DNA from: Syngnathus acus | Taxonomy: Eukaryota; Chordata; Actinopteri; Syngnathiformes; Syngnathidae | DNA: 64,000 nt | Direction: 5' to 3' | NCBI RefSeq assembly: GCF_901709675.1 | Contig: NC_051102.1 | Coordinates: 2,448,912-2,512,911 of the forward strand | Shown: piece by piece, positions 24,831 through 38,972 of the stretch | Numbering within the stretch: the first letter of the stretch is position 1 | Layout of the letters: each line of letters starts with the position of its first letter | Translations under genes and position numbers: made by a program | Notes under the pieces: model-generated | What the model saw: only the letters and a program-made list of their open reading frames with translations | Database searches by the model: none | Told to the model about the DNA's origin: nothing

Positions 24831-25117
24831 AAATTCTACTAAACGTATTTCTATTAATATTGTGACAATAACTCAAAAATGATTTAAGTTTGAATTATGC
24901 AATTACGCTAATGAAATATTGTTTTATATAGTTGACAAATTTTCAGTTTTCTTTGTTGATATTGTGACAGTAAATTCTACTAAACGTATTTCTATTAATA
25001 TTGTGACAATAACTCAAAAATGATTTAAGTTTGAATTATGCAATTACGCTAATGAAATATTGTTTTATATAGTTGACAAATTTTCAGTTTTCTTTGTTGA
25101 TATTGTGACAGTAAATT
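24831..25117. repeat. Two-copy 141-bp tandem duplication
   Basis: The block starting AAATTCTACTAAACGTATTT at 24831 is repeated from 24972. The period is 141 bases and I found no mismatch over the second copy; five bases of a third copy follow. It is AT-rich and non-coding. Confidence 0.95.
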
Positions 25118-25966
25118 AAAAAAAATTGGCAATTATGCTATCAAGCTGACAAAACAACATTATAAGGTAGTTTATATCATTTTTACATTATATGTACATT
25201 TATAAAATTTTTGTTGATGTCATTGCAGCTCCCTGAAGAAAAAACAGAACTACGACGTGGCCCACAGTGAAAAGAAGTTTGCCACACATGCTCTACTAAA
25301 CTGTACGCTAGCTTTTATCTCAGTGGTTGTGGAAGTCAAATTTAATGCAAATCATTCTGAATCATTCTTTTTTTAGTTTTACAATGTTTTATAATAAAAG
25401 GTCTTGACACGCATTAGAGTCAAATATAGCTGCCCCTGTGAACACTTGCAATATATTTGGATTTTGTTTATATAGTGGATTTCCATGTTCTTTTTACAGT
25501 CAAAAACAGTGTATTGTTTTCATGGCCATTTGTGGAGGTTCCACCCATCTGCCACCATCAGGCTGCTGAAAGGTTGGCAGGTAAAAGTAAACATGGTGGA
25601 TGGATTAATTACAGCGGCAGTAAATCTGCTCTTCAACTCGGGGGGGGGGGGCGTAAGTGAGGTGTTTGGAGATCATTGCAACACAATAGGTGACGCACAG
25701 AGGGACAAACACTTACTTCCGAGTCGGAATGCAGTAATATCTCAAGTAGATTTGTTTATCAAAAAGAGAAGCGCACAATTGAACAAAGACTTCTGTATTT
25801 ACATGTTTAAAAATACTGCATGAACTTGTTCTCACAGTTGTACACAATTAAAGATATATAGTATGATTAAAACAGACTTCACATTCTATATAAAAAAAGT
25901 GCTTAAATTTGTCTGTCCTTTTAATGTGCTTATTTTTGTATTCAACAGTGTATATCATAAAGCAGA

Positions 25967-25972
25967 TTTATT
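25967..25972 (-). terminator. Candidate plvap polyadenylation signal
   Basis: TTTATT on the plus strand gives AATAAA on the minus strand, 71 bases past the plvap stop. It implies a short 3' UTR. Confidence 0.5.
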
Positions 25973-26042
25973 AATACCATGGTGAACTTGGCGAGCTGTG
26001 TTGAATTGATAAATCTCTTGCAGTGTTCCTCGTCATGATGGA

Positions 26043-29000
26043 CTAACCCAACATTCTGGAAAGCTCTTGTCGCTCTCTGAAAGGAAAAAAGGCAGATATT
26101 GGATGCAGATTATTATTTTGGCAACTACTATCTGCAGCTCTACTCCATGATCATACTCACTCATAGCCATAGGATGGATTGATGATACGTTGCAGATCTT
26201 GAAGGTGCTGAGCAACGCTGACTGTATGCACAGAAAACAAAAAACATTCATCTGTCATTTTCATTGACAACACTGTAAGCAATACAGCCTTTTTTTTTTT
26301 TTTTTTAAATTACCTGATCCACCTCCCAAACCACCAGTCCTCCCCATTCCAGGTGAAGATCCACTTGATGTTCCTCTTCCTATTCCAGTTCCCGGTTTAC
26401 TTTGTCCTGTGTTACTGTTGCCTAACCCTAATCCAAAAACGGGAAATCCACTTGACCCGAGGCCAGAGGAGCTTTTCAGACTCGAAGTTGGTTTATTATT
26501 CATCGAGCCAGTTGAGCCAAGACCCGAAGTGCCCAAACTAGTTGATCCTTGCCTGTTTAATCCTAACCCAGTAGAGCCAAGTCCAGAGGAACCTAACGCT
26601 GTCGAGCCAAATTTATTTAATCCTGACCCAGTTGATCCAAGACCAGAAGAACCTAAACCCGTTGAGCTTTGTTTGTTTAATCCTAACCCAGTTGAACCAA
26701 GCGTTGAGGAGCCCAAACCATTTGATCCAAGTTTATTTAAACCTGACCCAGTGGACCCCAGAGTCGAGGAACCCGTCCCAGACGATCCCAATTTGTTTGA
26801 TCCTAACCCAGTCGACCCAAGGCTCGAAGAGCTCAACCCCGTTGATCCTAATTTGTTTAATCCTGTCCCAGTTGAGCTAGGATTCGAGGAGCCCAGCCCA
26901 GATGAACCTAATTTATTTATTCCTGACCCAGTTGAGCCAAGACCTGAGGAGCCTAACCCAGTTGATCCCAATTTGTTTAATCCGGATCCAGTTGAACCAA
27001 GACTTGATGAGCCTAACCCCGTCGATCCTTGTCTGCTTAATCCTGACCCAGATGAACCCAGACTTGAAGAGCCCAACCCCGTTGATCCAAATTTGTTTAA
27101 TCCTGACCCAGATGAACCCAGACTTGAAGAGCCCAACCCCGTTGATCCAAATTTGTTTAATCCTGACCCAGTTGACCCGAGACTAGAAGAGCCCAACCCA
27201 GTTGACCCTAATCGGTTTAATCCTGAGCCAGTTGAGCCAAGGCTTGGATTTGAGGAGCCCAACCCAGTCGATCCTAGCTTGTTTGATCCAAACCCAGGTG
27301 AGTTGAAGTTTGAACCAAAATTATCTGACCCTCCCCTCCCAAACTGTCCTACACCAGCTCCCGGCAAGCCACCGAATCCACTCTGGAATCAAATGAAATA
27401 TATGTTAACTTGGGAAAAACAACCTTAATTAAAAATCAATGACATGGTCACACACCCACACATAAACTCACCTTGGCCATGCAGGACATGTTGAGCCTCC
27501 TGAGTTCCTCTGTGAGGAGTTCAACCTGTTTTCTTTTGTAGTTGACACTGTTTTCAAGGACATCAATATCGCCGTTCAGTCTCTTTTTTTCCAACAGAAT
27601 CCTCTCATAGTCCTTGTCGTGTTTGAGCTGAAGCTTCTCTACGGTTTGTTTGTGCTCTTGGATCATCCCTGTGCGGTTTTGACTGCACACGCGGTAGTCA
27701 TCAGACCGTCGCATGTTCTCAGCCTTCAAGCGGCTGTTCTCCGACAGGATCTCAGACACCTGACTGCCTACATTATTCAAGTAGCTTTGGAACCTGTCTT
27801 CCACCTCTCTAGACAGACTGGTGCAGTTGGTGCGGATCTGCTCCAGATGCTCCCTCTGTTTGTCACAGGTGAGCTGGAAAGCAATGTGAGTTGGGAAGAG
27901 GGATTCAATCTTCAGTAGAAAGGTTCTTGAGACATTGGAGATGCCACTCAAGGACTGAACAAAGTCGTGTTTGCATCTTAGAGTGTTGAGCTCAATCTCC
28001 TTCAGATGAACTGCCTTTTCCCTCCTTAGATGGATGGCCTCCAGGTCAAGGTTATCCCTGTCTTTGGCAATCTCTTCCATTTCCATCTTCATTCTCTGTG
28101 TTGTTTGTGTAAAATTGGACTCCACAAGTTCAAGTTTAGCATTCACCCGCTCCATCTGCAACCCACAACCTAGAGTCGTAGGCGTAACTCGCACTTCTTT
28201 AAATAAAGCGGAAGACACGTTTTAGCATTCTTTTACAGTATATCAGAAGTTGATTTGAATTTGAACATATATTAATGAAATGATTCGGGCTGTTCACGAT
28301 GAAATGTTGCACTTACGTGTTAGTGGGCAACTGGGTGCTAAACGTGCCTGGTTCTTGCACATCATCAGCTCTATATTCGTCTGTTGCTGTTTGTTGGATG
28401 GCAAAGAAAAAACAGATCAGCAAAACAGTAAAAACAATAGACAACATTGATTCAACATGAAATCCTTGTGTGAGAAACCAGAGTTTTATCTTCCATCCAT
28501 CCATTTTCTGAACTGCTTAGTCCCCACGGGGGTCGCGGGAGTGCTGGAGCCTATCCCAGCCGTCATCGGGCAGTAGGCGGGGGACACCCTGAACCGGTTG
28601 CCAGCCATTCGCAGGGCACACAGAGACAAACAACCATTTGCTCTCGCACTCACACCTAGGGACAATTTGGAGTCTTCAATCGGCCTACCAAGCATGTTTT
28701 TGGGATGTGGGAGGAAACCGGAGTGCCCGGAGAAAACCCACGCGGGCCCGGGGAGAACATGCAAACTCCACACAGGGAGGGCCGGAGGTGGAATCGAACC
28801 CGCACCCTCCTGATTGTGAGGCGGACGTGCTACCCAGTGCCGCACCGAGCCGCCAGTTTTATCTTATTAAAAGATAAACAACTTGTCTGGAAAAGGTAGC
28901 AGAAGTATGTATTTTCAAAACCAGCATTTTCCATATTGCGATTGTGTATGATAAAATACAAAAAAATTAAAATAAAAAGAACATAAATAAAAAAGTATGA

Positions 29001-29569
29001 TGCTGCGAATTTCTACATCACTTGCAATAATATGATGTGTGATAAAATATATGTTTTTGAAAATATTAATTAACATTTTAACTAAACGCTTACATGGCTA
29101 CACATCGGGTCACATGGCTATTTTGTTATCACCATTAAATATGCTCACGCTAAAACATCTTAAACTTACTTACCTGCTTCTTGTCCAGGTCTTGAATAAA
29201 CATTACAGAGATGTTTGACAAGCGCCGAAGTCTCAGCAGGTCCCAGTCATTGCGGGTCTTCTCCGTCAGGGTGGCATTGAGTAAGGTCGTCAGGTTCTTC
29301 CTCTGTTGCCTGAGGGCGACGTTCTCGAGGGAGAGCCGACTGAAGCTCTCCTCCAGGTCCTGTATGCGTGTTGTTGAAGCGGAGTCCTGCGTCTTACCAT
29401 AGACCAAGAAGAGAACCAGGCTGACTATGATGAGCGATTGAATCAGCGAGGAAAAAAAGAAGATGATTCTCAAGTAGTAGCCACAGCCTTTGCCCTTTGA
29501 CCGATACTGCATCTTCTTCTGGGCCTGCGGGCTGGTCTTGGACACGTGAGAGTAGCCGCTGCTATACAT
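26043..29569 (-). CDS. plvap: Plasmalemma vesicle-associated protein with long Gly/Ser repeat exon
   Basis: Type II membrane glycoprotein that forms diaphragms of endothelial caveolae and fenestrae. Exons: 29569-29174, 28386-28317, 28169-27472, 27382-26314, 26221-26161, 26076-26043. The sum is 2328 nt, 775 residues, against 442 in human. A cytosolic N-terminus (about 35 residues, KGKGCGYYLR) precedes a single membrane segment (IIFFFSSLIQSLIIVSLVLF). An extracellular coiled coil rich in E, K, Q and L follows, with N-glycosylation sequons (NLT, NAT, NIS) and paired Cys. The exon 2/3 join (phase 1) uses the acceptor CTCTAG at 28170, because the alternative at GCAG breaks the frame. Exon 4 (1069 nt) is almost all Gly, Ser, Leu, Thr and Asn repeats. 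The last two exons restore an ordinary tail (VAQHLQDLQRIINPSYGYEE, then RQELSRMLG). Lineage identity rests on architecture and position next to ano8. Confidence 0.87.
26480..27290 (-). repeat. In-frame coding minisatellite, 60-bp unit
   Basis: About 13 tandem units of 60 bases in plvap exon 4. Each encodes a 20-residue unit of the form LGSTGLGSSSLGSTGSGLNK. Units differ by point changes and some indels of whole codons, and all stay in frame. From 27041 to about 27171 the sequence is identical to itself at a shift of 60, so at least one duplication is recent. The antisense strand is open for 339 codons only because of the repeat. Confidence 0.93.
28493..28854 (-). mobile_element. tRNA-derived SINE, copy 1 (in plvap intron 1)
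   Basis: Read on the minus strand, it begins GGCGGCTCGGT, has an A-box-like GGGTAGCACG and a perfect Pol III B box (GGTTCGATTCC), a conserved body and a 3' tail of GGATGGATGG. It is flanked by a perfect 11-base target duplication, AGTTTTATCTT (28482-28492 and 28855-28865). This marks LINE-dependent retrotransposition. Both ends agree with copy 2, so this is a full-length unit of about 360 bp and not a truncated LINE. Confidence 0.88.
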
Positions 29570-30832
29570 GAGTGCCGGTGGTTCAAACAAGGTCCAAGAG
29601 AAAGAAGCACAAGTTCCTCCTAAGCAGGATCTATGAAGACCCTGATTTATATGAGAGCAGCTTGGAGGCTCTGTCCACGTATTTTAGGGCTGGTGCCCGT
29701 TTGTCTGACAGAGCGCAAAACACTTCTAAAAGAGAGCAGACGTTTCCTTTGGATGGCGATGAAAACATGAGAATCGATCAGATTGTGGGTGAGGTGTAAA
29801 CACGGGGTTGGAATTTATAAACTGCTTGGCCACACACTTCCCATAATGGGAAGTTAGTTTGACTTCAGACCCCTCCCATCATCACTCAACCTACTCCGCA
29901 GGGTGGGCCGCCTTTTTTGGGGGATGGCACACATGTTCTGTGCATACATGCTTCGTGGTCATATGTTAAAATCACAAACGAAATGTCGTCAGCCTTTTAA
30001 TGTGCTTGAAAGAATCATATTTGCTTCTAATCTTGAATGTTTTTTTTCCATCAATCTGGTATGAACATTTCTACAGAAGACACTGTCAGTTTCAGTTTGT
30101 TATCTGTGAATAAAGCCATCCATCTCACCGTGTGAAACATGTCCTCATTCATGTGCCAAAAACATTTTTTATGGGATCCTGAACAGTAATTTCCGGCGCA
30201 CAGCCGTGGGGAGGACAATGGTTTATGTTGTGCTCTATGGGAGGTTCTTTGATGCATCGTGCCTCAAGTCCAACATGATGACGTTGGTAAGCTGCCCTCT
30301 GTCTCACAGGACGTGTGCACGCACACACAGTCAAAACGAAAAGTAAGGGCTTGACAGTAGCAGTCACCACTTTTTTTTCCTGCCAGGCATTGTTGATGTT
30401 CCAGACCTCATCTTGACAGGAAGCCGTAATTCATACAGATGTTGATGGCCAAACGTTTCTAGTGTCCTAGATTGTAGATAAAAAGGCGGCAACAAACGCA
30501 GGATATTAGAGAAAATGCAAGACATAAACAGAGTGTAGATTGAAATTAATTTAAAGAGGTTTGCTTTCATACAGTAAAAACATCAAGACAGGAAGAGGGC
30601 AGTGGAGCGTTTATTCGTGGTCTATTCACGGATTGTTGGCTGACAAGGTGTTCTTGCCAACTCTGTATGTTATTTAAAAAAACAAATATGTTAATTTGAT
30701 GTGTCATTTGTCAATGCCAAGACAAGTTAAACAGAAGTTAATTTGATAAGAACCCAATTGAGTATATTTCTAGATTTCACGTGGAGAGGTGGAATGGAAT
30801 GTTTGTAAGTCATACAAAGACTAACAATACAT

Positions 30833-31188
30833 CCATCCATCCATTTTCTGAACCGCCTAGTCCCCACGGGGGTCGCGGGTGTGCTGGAGCCTATCCCAGC
30901 CGTCAACGGGCAGTAGGCGGGGGACACCCTGAACCGGTTACCAGCCAATCGCAGGGCACACAGAGACAACCAACCACTTGCACTCACACTTAGGGACAAT
31001 TTGGAGTGCTCAATCGGTCTACCAAGCATGTTTTTGGGATGTGGGAGGAAATCGGAGTGCCCGGAGAAAACCCACGCGGGCATGGGGAGAACATGCAAAC
31101 TCCACACAGGGAGGGCCGGAGGTGGAATCGAACCTGCACCCTCCTAACTGTGAGGCGGACGTGCTACCCAGTGCGTAACCGAGCCGCC
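30833..31188 (-). mobile_element. tRNA-derived SINE, copy 2
   Basis: More than 90 percent identical by eye to the copy at 28493 over its whole length, with the same start, B box and GGAT tail. It is flanked by a perfect 13-base duplication, ACTAACAATACAT (30820-30832 and 31189-31201). Intergenic between plvap and nr2f6. Confidence 0.9.
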
Positions 31189-32250
31189 ACTAACAATACA
31201 TAATAAACAATATTTATAATTGTGTAATGAATAATAAATATTAAATTATATCATAAATACTAAATAATGATTTATGGACTCAGTGTTTTTCATACTAATA
31301 AATGCTGATTACAGTGATTATGACTTCACTACTGCTTACAATCCAATTTGGGTTATATCAGACAACTCTTATGGACTGTGGATAAATGGAATTCACTTTC
31401 ACAGCTACAGTATAGTATAGGCATATTTGGCTCAATTGTATTGTGTAATTAATTATATTACTGTATGATTCTAATATTGTTAACATATCCATACTCAGGA
31501 CAGAACTGTCTGATTGGCTCATGTTTGTTCAATGTTATTAATTTGCTTTTCTATCCACAAAGTCGTCCAAACCAAATTGTGCACCAGAAATGGTAACAAT
31601 GGCCAAGCAAAACAAAAAAAAGAAGAAGGCAAGCAGTCATCGTGGATTGCAGTGCCACTCAGTGGAGCACTGTGACAATTACAGTTGAACAAAATAATTT
31701 ACTTGGGCCACATAACACCTAATAAAGATCTTGATTTGTTTTTATGAAACAGTAGAAAGAAAAAAACATGTGGTCTAAACCTTCCTATCATTTGCCTGAC
31801 CTTTATTTGACTAGCAATGACAACAAACAGGCAAAGTGTCAGTATGCTGCGAATTAGCTAATTTTTAACTTGCTCTGAGCTCTGGTTATTCATCTCACAG
31901 ACACATGCTACAATCAGATGACTGGCGTGAAGAAAGAGCTCTCTGTACTTTGCACGATGGGGAGCTAAGAGTGCACGACGAGTCATTAATACTCCTCCTG
32001 CCTCTGTGTTGACTCACAAATAAACAACACAGCGCTAAATAGGCAAAGTGGCGACAGAAAGAGTGGGGCCATTTTGCTACCTTGTATGACATCTTATTTT
32101 CGGCTGTGACAGCTGATAACGTTCTTTAGAAGCGGCTTTAAAGACAAAACGCTAAACAGTTAGTCCCCCGCTTCTATCGCCAGCAGATGTTTTCCCTTTG
32201 ACCTGCACAAAAGGCTTCTGTTTTGGTTTCCAGGGTCACCCTTTCTGCAA

Positions 32251-32263
32251 AGGTCACAGGTCA
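32251..32263 (+). promoter_or_regulatory. Perfect DR1 nuclear-receptor site upstream of nr2f6
   Basis: AGGTCA-C-AGGTCA, the spacing bound by COUP-TF/NR2F, HNF4 and RXR dimers. Further half-sites lie close by: GGGTCA at 32233-32238 and TGACCT at 32199-32204. It is 3.8 kb upstream of the nr2f6 start codon, and nr2f6 itself encodes a DR1-binding receptor. Regulatory use is inference. Confidence 0.45.
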
Positions 32264-35200
32264 CCCTGGTCTCAGGGAGAAGCTGTCACGACAAGTCTAA
32301 ACAGTGACGGCCATCGGGGCGTAATGAGAACGGCGTCCTTATGAGAAGGGATGGACTGCACAGACGCTTGGTGATTACTTTAGCTAAAGACCTACTTTCC
32401 ATATGTTGGTGTGGTTAAAGCGACGCTGCTCACGCCCTGAGATTGAATTACACGAGTGGATGCTTAAGGGAAGAGAGCTGGCCTAACTTAACATTCAGTC
32501 ATGTGGTGGGTGGGTGTGGGGGACGGACCTCTATACAGACCTTAAAGGTTAACACAAATGTTAAGTGAATCAATAGCTGACTTGAGAAGGGCTCGGCCTG
32601 CCCCGAAATGTCACATGATGAGGTTAAATGTCCAACAAGTTTGTAGCTCTGAGCTATCACACCACCCAACCCCCCCATAAGAAACACTTGAATGCATTCT
32701 TGTTATTGACATAAAGACAGAAATGTAAAAAGGATGCATAGTAAAAATACTAGAGGGACCACTGTTGTGGCAATCATAAACGAACGCACATGATAATACG
32801 AGACAAAGTACTTGACAGCTTATGAGAAAAATAAAATCACAAAAAAATGACCCTATGCAATATGCTGCTTTAAACAGTTTAAACTACAGCTGTCGTTGTG
32901 CCATTCTAGGCACGTGTTGACTCAACATGCACGTCGACAGAAATATTTTGCTTCCTCAACACGAGTCGTGGGTTGGTTCAAAGGTCATGTCACTTCTGCC
33001 CCCTTCAGTATCCATCACACCCCCACTGGAAGGGGAATGACAGACACGGGAGAGACTTTACTCACTAAAAGCGCTCCACATTCAATGGCTCAGATATGTT
33101 AACAATATGTACCATTTGTTCAGGGCTTTGTATTTAAAAACAGATTATGCCTTTCTTAAAGTGTCATTTTTAAAACTGAGGTTTTTTTTTTTTTGGTATC
33201 GCTCTTACAGTTTATATTTTCTCATACCAGTGTCTATTAGATGTGAGGATTTTTTGGGGGGTGAGAGCATTCTTTTTGAAAAAACTCTGTATTTAATCTT
33301 ATCTATGTAATATACTATTTAAAACATTTCCTGTTCTTTAATTTATTTACTCACATGATGGATGTTTACATTCAATCAAATCTATCAACTTGCACTTAAT
33401 GGCATACTATCCATTTGTCGAGTCTGTTTTTAATGCGTGAGCATAGAAAAGGGTTATATAAAAAAAGTTACGAAAATAACAGTAAAACATCATTCACTTG
33501 ACTTCACCTTTAACGCTAACAGTATCGTGAAAATAGCACAAAATTAGCAAGGATGTTGCAGGATACACCTTTACATGGACACAAACGGTGCAGCAACACA
33601 TTAAGAAAGCACAACAAAACTGCTATATTCTCCTATTCTGGTAAAAACGAGTTATATCGCTGCAATTTAGCAACGACTGACGACTTTGTGTCTTTCCATC
33701 AAATCTTTGTATTATCTGCATGTGAGCACCACACTGCCCCCTGAAGGCAAGTTTAGTTTAACACATCCCACAACAGAAGAGACACGCGGGGCAAACAGTG
33801 GCATAATTAAGGGGACTTTTATTCAAATTAACACACAATATCTCCTCCCCCTACCCCTCTGAGGACCTATTAGCTGCACAAAGGGGCTTGGACAATGACA
33901 CACACACACTCACACACATTGTGGTCTCCAAGGGGCTACCTTGGTTTTGCTTTAGGAATGCCATAAAGGTGTTTGTGTGGAGGTGGAGAGTGGGGAGGGA
34001 GGTAGAATGACTTCAAATCTTTCATCACATATGAAGATAAGACAACAGGTTGCATTATCATCTGTCTTCCACAGTGCTTTCATAGGTGACGGCAACCCCC
34101 CCCCCACACACACACACACAAAGACCATGATCAGTGCATTTACAAGCAGATTCATTACTTATCTCTTATCCAGGCTTGTTCTGGGTGCTCTCCTCCTCTT
34201 TATCTGCGTGTGACCTCGGGCTTTTGACCATAGCCAGGGGGCCAAAGTGTGTTTGACCTCTCGCTGTGTGCTCGGCGATGAGCCTGAGAAATGAGCAACG
34301 ACCATAAAATGTTAACCTTTTATTGGCAGTACAAAAAGGCATCCATATACACAAGAATTGAGAGGCTGGCTGGAAGGCTTGAGCATAGCATTTACATGAA
34401 ATAGGGAAACAAAGTTGATATTTTAGCCATTAGGCTGACAGTGAAGCTTTGTGTCAGACAAAAGGCCAGCTTGCTTGTATTTGTTGCAGGGAGTAATCTG
34501 GTATTGTGTGGATGTGTGTGCGTGTGTTTGGAGGCCTTGGGGTCATGCTCTTTGCATCCCAGCAGAGAGATCCTCCACATTCTTCCTCTGTGTGTGTGTT
34601 GCCTCACACAGCCCACTCTTTTTGCTCTTTGACTCCAATGGCCATATAAGGCAGCCGGCACCATGGCAACCACAGGGCTTGAATAGTAGTGTCAAATCCC
34701 TCAGAACACACACGCACGCACACACACACCCCTCCCCCTCTGCACACTCTCCAGCGCCCTCCTTCCCTCCCTTTACCTCTCGCTCTCTCTCACTTGCTTT
34801 GCTTTATCCGTCTTGTGCCAAACACACAAATAGGCTAGAAGAGAAAACAGGAGGAGGGAAAAATGCAAACGTAGACAGCGACCCGACTTGTCTGTATCTT
34901 TGGATTTTCTCTTGAATGCTAACTGGATGTGCGGATGCCCGGAAAGAGAGAACGTAAGCGCACCCTTGCTTGCCTCCCCCACCTCTTGCCACAGGGGACG
35001 GCGCACACACACACATCCACACACAGATGAAAAGCAGCAGCTAGGCCACACATCATTAGTTCTTGGTGGCCAAGCACCAACAAAAGGCTTGCAAACGAGA
35101 AGCTTGGAGCACAGCTAAGGCTTCTGGGAAGGAGGAAGCAAAGGAAAGGACAGCACTTCCTTGTGTTGAGCACACATTTCACTGTGTGTATGTGTGTGTG

Positions 35201-35299
35201 TTTTTTGGAGGTCAACTTGACAGTCCAGACGTGTTTTTTTCTTTTTTTTTTCCCATGGAGCCTTGAAGCAAAGCCTGAAGCTATAGGAGCAAATGACGT

Positions 35300-35445
35300 G
35301 GAATAGCTTCACTTTGTGGGTCACGATGGTGCCGCTGAGAGGATTACGGCAGAATAGTAAAGCTGCGCTCGCTCTCTGGATGGAGGACAGGACGATCTAG
35401 CGGGAGAGGATTTATAGCGGCGGACATATTCATGTTCAATCGGAG
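35300..35445 (+). other. Possible 5' untranslated exon of nr2f6
   Basis: A consensus donor (GGAG|GTAAGC) has its intron starting at 35446. A polypyrimidine acceptor (TTTCCCATCTCTCCACAG) ends at 35620. Together they would splice a leader exon to the segment at 35621 that runs towards the start codon. The left edge is not visible. Purely splice-signal evidence. Confidence 0.3.
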
Positions 35446-36015
35446 GTAAGCGGTGAATGATTTATATAAGGAGGACAGCAGTATGGGGAAGAAGGAATTC
35501 AACGGCCTATTTCAGCCATTAGCTCGAAAAACGGAGCTGTCTGTGTCTCTGTATATGTTTGTCTTTGTGCAACATTTATCACCTCATGTCATTTACAAGA
35601 GCTTTCCCATCTCTCCACAGTCGCTAGTGGACTCATTGTTTACAGTGAAGAGGATCCCTCATCCGGATTAGACGGCGGCAGAACCAGCCTTAAGGGTTGG
35701 ACAAGAGGACAAGACATTGACATTTAGAAGCAGAGACATTTAGAGCAAAGCTAAAAATTGAAAAGTTACACCACTCCGACTATTTCCAGGTCATAGTGCA
35801 GTGGGAGGAGACCGTTCTTGTTTTTTCCTGCCAAACACCCACCCTCCTGTTGTCCCCCCCCCCCCTCTCATTACTATCTCCCTTCAAAACCTGTGGCTAT
35901 TTTTCGTTCGTTTTTTTGTTATAAAGCTTCCAAAGAAGCGTCTGCTGATATTCATGTTACCTTGACGATTCTTAGCTGCCTGACTGTGGCGTGCTCTTCC
36001 TCGGTGGTTCGGTAA

Positions 36016-38972
<2,957 letters not shown>

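Larger units (their letters stand above)
21661..26042. other. Intergenic DNA between ano8 promoter and plvap 3' end
   Basis: No coding exon recognised. The first 150 bases carry the GC-rich ano8 promoter and 5' UTR. Then come AT-rich DNA, a degraded SINE (22627-22840), a more complex stretch at 23400-24080 with clustered nuclear-receptor half-sites, a perfect 141-bp tandem duplication (24831-25117) and a run of 11 G near 25640. A 6-unit AAT microsatellite is near 23269-23290. Confidence 0.5.

Noticed and set aside
26409-27428. 339-codon plus-strand frame rich in NPDPVEPR/NPVDPNLFN repeats
   Set aside because: It is the exact antisense of the plvap Gly/Ser repeat exon. A 60-bp repeat without stops on one strand is often open on the other, and it has no splice or start context.
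28492-31190. SINE copies as 5'-truncated LINEs
   Set aside because: Two independent insertions share the same 5' end and carry a Pol III B box, which fits a SINE better than random truncation.
34451-34915. 154-codon plus-strand frame upstream of nr2f6
   Set aside because: Built on CA/GT-rich simple sequence, with no recognisable domain and no conserved splice pattern.
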